Assembly (NCBI GenBank): GCA_046160675.1
Contig: JBJXHH010000231.1
Location: forward strand, 1-19,364
From: JACMJP01 sp046160675
GTDB taxonomy: Bacteria; Bacteroidota; Bacteroidia; Chitinophagales; BACL12
Direction: 5' to 3'
DNA length: 19,364 nucleotides
Made by a program: the position numbers and the translations under genes. Of this stretch, positions 14,246 to 19,364 are shown piece after piece (positions within the stretch are counted from its first letter, which is position 1; each line of letters begins with the position of its first letter). The notes beneath the pieces are model-generated. The model made no database searches and was not told the DNA's origin. It worked only from the letters and a program-made list of their open reading frames with translations.

Positions 14246-15328
14246 ATGCCCGGCAATACTTTCGGAAAAATTTTTCGCATCACAACTTTTGGCGAATCGC
14301 ACGGAATTGCCCTGGGAGTTGTGATTGACGGATGCCCACCAGGAGTAGCACTTGATATAGATTTTATGCGCAATGAAATGCAACGTCGTAAACCGGGGCA
14401 ATCAAAGATTGTAACACAACGTAAGGAAGAAGATGAGTTTGAGATATTAAGCGGAGTCTATGAAGGCAAAACTACAGGAACACCAATTGGTATCATCATT
14501 CGAAATGAAGATCAAAAGTCAAAAGATTACTCACATCTTGTAGAAAATTATCGCCCCAGCCATGCTGATTTTACATATGATGCAAAGTACGGTCTTAGAG
14601 ATCACAGGGGAGGAGGAAGAAGCAGCGCTAGAGAAACTGCCGCAAGAGTTGTTGCAGGGAGCATAGCCAAACAACTTTTGAGGGGGGAAAAGATTTCAAT
14701 AACAGCTTATGTAAATTCAGTAGGTGAAATTTCCCTGAACAAACACTATTCAGAACTCGACTTAACAAAAATTGAAAATAATATTGTTCGATGTCCGGAT
14801 GAAGAGATTGCGAATAAAATGATCGAATTAATTTCTAACGTAAAAAAACAGGGAGATACTATTGGGGGAACGATTCAGTGTGTGATTCAAAATGTTCCTG
14901 AAGGGCTCGGCGATCCTGTTTTTGATAAACTACATGCGGATCTTGGCAAGGCTATGTTAAGCATAAATGCTGTGAAAGGGTTTGAGTACGGCAGTGGTTT
15001 TGAAGGTACAAAAATGCGGGGCTCTGAACACAATGATCTTTTTGATTTTGATAAACAAAAACAAAAAATTATTACAGAAACAAATCACTCAGGCGGCATT
15101 CAAGGAGGTATTTCCAACGGGATGGATATTTATTTCAAAGTTGCATTTAAGCCCGTTGCAACTATTTTAAAATTACAGGAAAGTGTAAACAAGGCAGGCG
15201 AAAAGATAATGGTGGAAGGCAAAGGCAGGCATGACCCCTGTGTGTTGCCCCGAGCGGTGCCCATTGTAGAAGCAATGGCTGCGCTGGTTATCGTTGATCA
15301 TTTGTTGCTGCAAAAAACAATTTTATAA
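14246..15328 (+). CDS. aroC: Chorismate synthase
   Basis: Last step of the shikimate pathway: FMN-dependent conversion of 5-enolpyruvylshikimate 3-phosphate to chorismate, the precursor of aromatic amino acids, folate and quinones; cytoplasmic tetramer. The start MPGNTFGKIFRITTFGESHG at 14246 is the classic N-terminus. The open frame reaches up to 14204 but adds nothing family-like. This gives 360 residues, normal length. Visible signatures are GESHG (H19), QRRKPGQSK at 46-54, RPSHADFTY (H106), the Gly/Arg-rich LRDHRGGGRSSARETAARV at 117-135, SGGIQGGISNG, and RHDPCVLPRAVPIVEAM near the C-terminus. The gene is complete with all signatures present. It appears to head a run with the SDR gene (15-base gap) and the amidohydrolase gene (4-base overlap), and is divergent from hutI. 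Confidence 0.97.
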   Translation: MPGNTFGKIFRITTFGESHGIALGVVIDGCPPGVALDIDFMRNEMQRRKPGQSKIVTQRKEEDEFEILSGVYEGKTTGTPIGIIIRNEDQKSKDYSHLVENYRPSHADFTYDAKYGLRDHRGGGRSSARETAARVVAGSIAKQLLRGEKISITAYVNSVGEISLNKHYSELDLTKIENNIVRCPDEEIANKMIELISNVKKQGDTIGGTIQCVIQNVPEGLGDPVFDKLHADLGKAMLSINAVKGFEYGSGFEGTKMRGSEHNDLFDFDKQKQKIITETNHSGGIQGGISNGMDIYFKVAFKPVATILKLQESVNKAGEKIMVEGKGRHDPCVLPRAVPIVEAMAALVIVDHLLLQKTIL

Positions 15329-15343
15329 AACTTTCCTCACTGT

Positions 15344-16057
15344 ATGCAATACTGGTATATAACAGGAACATCATCAGGCTTGGGGAAGGCTATTGCTGAA
15401 AATATACTGATGGCTGTTGATGTAGTGGTGGTTGGTGTTTCGAGGCGACAAACCATTCAACACAATAACTACATTCATTTTTCTTTTGATCTTTCCGATG
15501 CAACACATGCAGAGGCATTTCATTTTGCGCCACATGATAACGCATCAAAAATTATTTTGATAAATAATGCCGGCAGCTTGGGCAATGTAAAGTATACAGG
15601 GGAATTAGAGGCAGAAAACATAAGAAAAACCTACCTGCTTAACATTGTTACCCCGCATATTCTCATCAATAATTTTATCAAGACATACAAACATCATCCT
15701 GCTGAAAAAGTAATTGTAAATGTGAGTTCAGGAGCAGCATCGTCAGTTTATGACGGCTGGAGTGTTTATGCTGCAACCAAAGCTGCAATGGATAGAATGA
15801 CGTTGTGTGTTGCGAAAGAAATTGAGCTATCAAAAACAAACTTCAAAATATTTTCCATAGCTCCCGGAGTGATGGATACTGACATGCAAGTTGAAATCAG
15901 AAATTCTGAAGAAAATAATTTTTCTAGAAAAAATAAATTTGTTGACCTAAAAGAAAAACAACAGTTGTTCGATCCTGGTCTGGTTGCAAAAAAAATTATT
16001 GAAATCATACTGCAATCAAAGGAACAGGCCGAAACCATTCAAAGAATACAACTATGA
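15344..16057 (+). CDS. SDR-family NAD(P)-dependent oxidoreductase
   Basis: A classical short-chain dehydrogenase/reductase of 237 residues; cytoplasmic. The nucleotide-binding TGTSSGLG is at 7-14, NNAG at 74-77, the structural Asn at N100, the catalytic Ser at 128/129, and YAATK with Y142 and K146. APGVMDTDMQ (about 173-182) closes the cofactor site. Arg at 34-35 just after the second beta strand (GVSRR) suggests preference for NADPH. The overall look, with a short N-terminus and the VMDTDMQ segment, is close to sepiapterin reductase and benzil reductase (YueD-like) proteins, but the substrate is not determined. It starts 15 bases after aroC and ends in ATGA, overlapping the amidohydrolase start by four bases, so the three genes are probably co-transcribed and the last two translationally coupled. 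Confidence 0.92.
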   Translation: MQYWYITGTSSGLGKAIAENILMAVDVVVVGVSRRQTIQHNNYIHFSFDLSDATHAEAFHFAPHDNASKIILINNAGSLGNVKYTGELEAENIRKTYLLNIVTPHILINNFIKTYKHHPAEKVIVNVSSGAASSVYDGWSVYAATKAAMDRMTLCVAKEIELSKTNFKIFSIAPGVMDTDMQVEIRNSEENNFSRKNKFVDLKEKQQLFDPGLVAKKIIEIILQSKEQAETIQRIQL

Positions 16058-17676
16058 TTCATTTTTTAATAACCCTCACAATTTTATCGTCAACCCCGAA
16101 AATAGAAGTTGATTGGGTATTGTACAACGGCACTATCTATACAGTTGACGCATCTTTTTCTTCTGTGCAGGCAATGGCCATTAATGACGGGAAAATACTT
16201 GCAACAGGGAATAGTGAAAGTATTCTTGAAAGATATACTTCAGAAAAGGTAACTGATCTTGAAGGGAAAGCTGTTTATCCGGGGTTTATAGATGCGCATT
16301 GTCATTTCCTTTATTATGGAGTTGAAAAAAGTTTTGCAATGCTTGACGGTACAAAATCCTTTGAGGAAGTGATTGATCTGGTGAAAAAACATGATCCTGC
16401 AAAAACTGGCGGGTGGATCATCGGTAGGGGATGGGATCAGAATGATTGGGGGGTAAAAGAGTTTCCGGATTGTAGGATTCTGGATGAACTGTTCCCCGAG
16501 ACTCCGGTTTTTCTTACCCGCATTGACGGGCATGCCGGCCTCGCAAACTCAAAGGCGTTAGAACTTGCAGGTATCAATGCAGCAACAAAAATTGATGGTG
16601 GCGTAATCACTGTTTCAGGAGAAAAATGTACAGGGCTATTGATAGATAATGCCATGACACCTGTACAGGACATTCTTCCTATAAAAGAAAAGGAGTTTCA
16701 AAAAAATGCGCTGTTGCTTGCTCAAAAAGATGCAGTAAAAGTCGGCCTTACAGGTGTGCATGATGCGGGGGTTGAACCCTGGCAAATTGAGTTGATTGAT
16801 GAAATGCAAAAAAAGGAAAAATTAAAAATGCGTATTTATGCCATGGTAAGTTGGAGTGATAGTAACTACCAGTATTTTTTTGATAAAGGAAAAATAAAAA
16901 CCGAGAGGTTAAATGTTAGGTCTTTTAAATGTTATGCAGATGGGGCACTAGGTTCAAGGGGTGCTGCATTGTTGGAGGACTATTCTGATGAACCCGGAAA
17001 CAAAGGCTTGCTCTTTTCAACATTTGATTCCCTACAAGGCATTGCAAGAAGAATTTATGGGCTCGGATTTCAGATGTGTACCCATGCTATCGGCGATGCA
17101 GCTAACCGGCAAGCGCTGGATATTTATGGCGGAATATTATTTAAACAAAATGATTACCGATGGCGAATAGAACATTGCCAGGTAGTAAACCCGAATGATT
17201 TTGTAAAATTCTGGAAGTATTCAGTTATTGCTTCTGTGCAGCCAACCCATGCAACAAGCGATATGTATTGGGCTGATGAAAGGCTTGGGGGGACGAGGGT
17301 TAAAACAGCTTACGCATATAAAGATTTATTGAGACGCAATAATTTTTTGGCAATTGGCAGCGATTTCCCCGTTGAAAGTGTAAACCCGCTTTATGGTTTT
17401 TATGCATCAGTAGCAAGAAAGGACCTGCAGGGATTTCCGCCTGAGGGTTTTCAGAAAGAAAATGCTTTAACAAGAGAAGAAGCACTGCGGGGAATGACTA
17501 TTTGGGCTGCGTTTGCTGCGTTTGAAGAAAATGAAAAAGGGAGTTTAGAAAAAGGAAAATTTGCTGATTTTGTTATCCTGGATGATGACATTATGCACAT
17601 AAAAGCTGAGCGCATTCCGGAAACAAAAGTTTTGATGACAGTTATAAACGGGGAGGTTGTTTTTCAGGAACTATAA
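16054..17676 (+). CDS. YtcJ-like metal-dependent amidohydrolase
   Basis: A 540-residue member of the Amidohydro_3/YtcJ-like branch of the amidohydrolase superfamily, hydrolysing an amide or related bond in an unknown substrate. Metal and active-site elements are DAHCHF (H82, H84), RIDGHAGLANSKAL around 156-169, FKCYADGALGSRG (K292), CTHAIGD (H344), RIEHCQ (H374) and GSDFPVE (D437). A flanking composite beta domain is formed from residues about 15-75 and the C-terminus (KGKFADFVIL). The first 14 residues (IHFLITLTILSST) are hydrophobic and could be a weak signal peptide, but they lack a positive charge after Met and a clear cleavage site, so the location is open. The ATG at 16054 overlaps the SDR stop by four bases. 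The gene converges with the stress-protein gene, with only three bases between stops. All expected ligands are present. Confidence 0.92.
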   Translation: MIHFLITLTILSSTPKIEVDWVLYNGTIYTVDASFSSVQAMAINDGKILATGNSESILERYTSEKVTDLEGKAVYPGFIDAHCHFLYYGVEKSFAMLDGTKSFEEVIDLVKKHDPAKTGGWIIGRGWDQNDWGVKEFPDCRILDELFPETPVFLTRIDGHAGLANSKALELAGINAATKIDGGVITVSGEKCTGLLIDNAMTPVQDILPIKEKEFQKNALLLAQKDAVKVGLTGVHDAGVEPWQIELIDEMQKKEKLKMRIYAMVSWSDSNYQYFFDKGKIKTERLNVRSFKCYADGALGSRGAALLEDYSDEPGNKGLLFSTFDSLQGIARRIYGLGFQMCTHAIGDAANRQALDIYGGILFKQNDYRWRIEHCQVVNPNDFVKFWKYSVIASVQPTHATSDMYWADERLGGTRVKTAYAYKDLLRRNNFLAIGSDFPVESVNPLYGFYASVARKDLQGFPPEGFQKENALTREEALRGMTIWAAFAAFEENEKGSLEKGKFADFVILDDDIMHIKAERIPETKVLMTVINGEVVFQEL

Positions 17677-17679
17677 CCG

Positions 17680-18525
17680 CTATTCATGATAGATCAGCAT
17701 TGGCACATCTTCATGAAAAACAAGATGTTTTGTAATCTGCTTATCAAAAATATCAATCCAGTAGTGTTTTTGTTTCATTACACATAGCAGGTCAATTTTG
17801 TGTTCCTTTACAAAATAATCGATCCCATCCACCACATTTAAGTTATCAATTAACTGAAAGTAAATTAACCCTGCGTTTGCTTCTGTTTTATACTGCTCTA
17901 TAAATTCTTTTATAATCAGGTTCTCTGTATCCAGTTTGCTGTCGTGCACATGAAAACATTTTACTGTTGCTGAAAAGTTTTTTGCCAGAGCCAGCAAACG
18001 ATTTATTATTTCATTGTCGCTGAATGTAAGGTCAGTTGCATAGGCAATATGATGTACATCTGCATGTTTGTATTTTTCAGGAACAGTAATTACCCCGGTT
18101 TTACTTCTTTTTATCACCTGCATAACCGAACTCCCAAACAATGCCCTGCTCAAACCACTACTATGTTTAATCCCCAGTACAATAAAATCAGCCTGTATTT
18201 CTTCGGCACTCCTCACAATTTCATCAGCAACCAGCCCCATTCTTACCATGCCCAGAACCCGAACGAACTCTTCGTTACTGTCAGAATAAGTAGACTTTAG
18301 TTCCTCCTTAAATTGTTTCAGTCTATCCTCTGCAGTATTTTCAGTAAGCTGCATCATTTCATCACTTATCAGATTGGTACCCAATTCAATAGTTGCAGGA
18401 TTCATAACCGGAATATGATATACATGTAGTAAGGTGATTTGCTGGTTAAGTTTCTTTGCCATTGCCAGCGCAAACCCGAAAGTTTTTGAGGATTGTACAC
18501 TAAAGTCAGTAGGAAATAGGATCAT
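17680..18525 (-). CDS. Universal stress protein family, two UspA domains
   Basis: A 281-residue cytoplasmic protein made of two tandem Usp domains, about 1-149 and 156-281. Domain 1 starts MILFPTDFS, with the conserved Asp after the first strand, and carries an ATP-loop-like segment, LGIKHSSGLSRALFGSS. Here the usual G-2x-G-9x-G-S pattern is kept except that the second Gly is His (G118, H121, G131, S132). Domain 2 begins HIAYATDLTFSD, but its loop region (VMKQKHYWIDIFDKQITKHLVF) has lost the glycines, so nucleotide binding there is doubtful. Tandem Usp proteins with one degenerate domain are common in Bacteroidota and are thought to act as stress or metabolic signalling proteins. The start at 18525 is the only Met that fits the first strand. 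Upstream are a possible -7 element and a palindrome. Confidence 0.92.
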   Translation of the reverse strand: MILFPTDFSVQSSKTFGFALAMAKKLNQQITLLHVYHIPVMNPATIELGTNLISDEMMQLTENTAEDRLKQFKEELKSTYSDSNEEFVRVLGMVRMGLVADEIVRSAEEIQADFIVLGIKHSSGLSRALFGSSVMQVIKRSKTGVITVPEKYKHADVHHIAYATDLTFSDNEIINRLLALAKNFSATVKCFHVHDSKLDTENLIIKEFIEQYKTEANAGLIYFQLIDNLNVVDGIDYFVKEHKIDLLCVMKQKHYWIDIFDKQITKHLVFHEDVPMLIYHE

Positions 18526-18542
18526 TTTTCATCATTTGAGTG

Positions 18543-18554
18543 TGTAAATTTACA
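18543..18554. promoter_or_regulatory. 12-bp palindrome upstream of the universal stress protein gene
   Basis: TGTAAATTTACA is a perfect 12-base palindrome that begins 18 bases from the stress-protein start codon. Read on the minus strand, its TAAATTTA core matches TAnnTTTG at seven of eight positions, with a TTG 21 bases upstream. It could therefore be the -7 element, an operator overlapping it, or both. AT-rich palindromes of this size also arise by chance. Confidence 0.3.
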
Positions 18555-18613
18555 TCAGAAAATGCAGTAAAATCAAGGATATTTATCATTCCCGGGAAAA
18601 ACTTTAAATAAAC

Positions 18614-18646
18614 TGTAACTTTTTCACCAACTAAACCGCCTCATAA
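18614..18646 (+). promoter_or_regulatory. Possible ECF-type promoter of the sigma factor gene
   Basis: TGTAACTTTTT at 18614-18624 looks like an ECF -35 element of the GTAAC kind, and CGCCTCATAA at 18637-18646 could be its -10 partner. The sites are about 17 bases apart. ECF genes are often self-regulated. If correct, transcription would begin at or very near the ATG at 18651, giving an almost leaderless message. Read by eye only. Confidence 0.3.
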
Positions 18647-18650
18647 CCGG

Positions 18651-19139
18651 ATGACAACAAAGGAGTACAACGCCATAGTAGACGAATGGAGTGACGGGGT
18701 ATTCAGGTTCATCAGGAAAAACCTCACAAATGAGGACGATGCAAGGGATGTAGTGCAGAATGCTTTTGAAATCTTATGGAGGAATCATGAGCAAGTACAG
18801 TTTGAAAAAGCGAAGAGTTATTTATTTACGACAGCCTATCATAATATGATCGATTTTATAAGAAGAGGCAAGAAGATGAGTTATGTTGAGGAGGTAGATG
18901 AAAGTGCAAAAGGGGCGACAGCAGAAATGCAGGTAGATGTGAAAGAAACAATTGAAAAAGCGTTAACAAGATTACCTGAGATTCAGAAGAATTGCATTGT
19001 GTTGCGAGATTATGAAGGATACAGTTATGAAGAAATAGGAGAAATTTTAAAATTGAACGCAAGCCAGGTGAAAGTTTACATTTTTAGAGCAAGGCAAACT
19101 CTGAAAGAATATTTAGTAGGCATTCATCATTTAATTTGA
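18651..19139 (+). CDS. RNA polymerase sigma factor, sigma-70 family (ECF subgroup)
   Basis: A 162-residue ECF-type sigma factor that directs RNA polymerase to a specific promoter set. Region 2 spans about 10-75, with the core-binding and -10 contact stretch NEDDARDVVQNAFEILWRN at 27-45 and the AYHNMIDFIRR helix at 62-72. A short acidic linker follows (about 79-100). Region 4 spans about 104-155: LPEIQKNCIVLRDYEGYSYEEIG, then a helix-turn-helix with NASQVKVYIFRARQTLKEYL. There is no extra C-terminal domain. The ATG at 18651 is preceded by a candidate ECF promoter. Five bases after its stop, a small gene begins that looks like an anti-sigma partner, so the two probably form a signalling pair. 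The target genes and the signal are unknown; there is no FecR or SusC-like gene in view. Confidence 0.95.
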   Translation: MTTKEYNAIVDEWSDGVFRFIRKNLTNEDDARDVVQNAFEILWRNHEQVQFEKAKSYLFTTAYHNMIDFIRRGKKMSYVEEVDESAKGATAEMQVDVKETIEKALTRLPEIQKNCIVLRDYEGYSYEEIGEILKLNASQVKVYIFRARQTLKEYLVGIHHLI

Positions 19140-19144
19140 TACTT

Positions 19145-19364
19145 ATGAATATTAACATAAATAATTATGAAGAATTGATGATAGATTACATTGAGGGTAA
19201 TCTGTCTGATGAGCAAGAAAAACAACTGCTTCAATTCATAAAAATTCATCCTGAACTGAAAGCTGAACTGGAAGTTTTTGAGCTTACAAAACTAAAACCA
19301 GACATGAGCATTGTGTTTGCTAACAAAGAAATGCTGAAGAAACAAGAAGCCGGAAGAGTAATAG
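19145..19364 (+). CDS. Anti-sigma-factor-like protein, 3' end cut by the window edge
   Basis: The ATG at 19145, five bases after the sigma-factor stop, opens a frame that continues to the window end: 73 codons with no stop. The visible N-terminus reads MNINNYEE in outline: after a short start comes YEELMIDYIEGNLSDEQEKQ, then LLQFIKIHPELKAELEVFE. This layout, a short helix ending in D-Y-[IL]-[ED]-G-N-L followed by a helix and H/NPEL, is typical of the cytosolic domain of Bacteroidota anti-sigma and zinc-finger-less anti-sigma-like proteins encoded after ECF genes. No cysteines or HxxxCxxC zinc motif are visible. A membrane helix and a periplasmic part may follow outside the window. The function is inferred mainly from position and N-terminal pattern. 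Confidence 0.78.
   Translation, partial: MNININNYEELMIDYIEGNLSDEQEKQLLQFIKIHPELKAELEVFELTKLKPDMSIVFANKEMLKKQEAGRVI

Overview
The window looks like chromosomal core and near-core DNA from a member of the Bacteroidota, probably an environmental relative of the Chitinophagales, Sphingobacteriales or Saprospirales; the exact order cannot be told from sequence alone. Pointers are AT-rich DNA, signal peptides ending in F(S/A)Q, two proteins ending in a type IX secretion (T9SS) type A sorting domain with a (V/F)xPNPA start, a lipoprotein-type Omp85 protein, weak or absent Shine-Dalgarno sequences, and an ECF sigma factor followed by a small anti-sigma-like gene. I see no tRNA, rRNA, CRISPR array, insertion sequence, prophage or recognisable defence system. 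No gene-free stretch exceeds about 130 bases, so the window is densely and conventionally coded.

Layout. 1-960: 3' part of a thiolase. 1079-1996: a secreted protein of unknown function. 2055-2792 (minus): a TrmH/SpoU RNA methyltransferase, head to head with and slightly overlapping 2775-5282 (plus), an Omp85/TamA-like outer-membrane lipoprotein with no ATG start. 5368-9695: two translationally coupled T9SS-exported FG-GAP/VCBS proteins, both exactly 721 residues, with nine co-linear calcium-type loops and four cysteines at identical spacing. This clear tandem duplication is the most distinctive object in the window. 9703-11084: three small genes of unknown function (a probable lipoprotein, a small secreted protein and a 69-residue protein). 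11203-11853: an Sfp-type 4'-phosphopantetheinyl transferase. 11940-12917: a membrane-anchored di-heme cytochrome c. A strong bidirectional terminator hairpin follows at 12929-12966.

12966-14180 (minus) is imidazolonepropionase (hutI), divergent from a plus-strand run of chorismate synthase (aroC, 14246-15328), a short-chain dehydrogenase (15344-16057) and a YtcJ-like amidohydrolase (16054-17676, 4-base overlap). 17680-18525 (minus) is a two-domain universal stress protein. 18651-19139 is an ECF sigma factor, followed after 5 bases by the start of an anti-sigma-like gene cut by the window end.

Most genes are independent housekeeping or envelope functions. The groupings likely to matter are the coupled T9SS propeller pair, the aroC-SDR-amidohydrolase run, and the sigma/anti-sigma pair. 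I found no convincing new multi-gene system; the findings are modest structural oddities and testable details.
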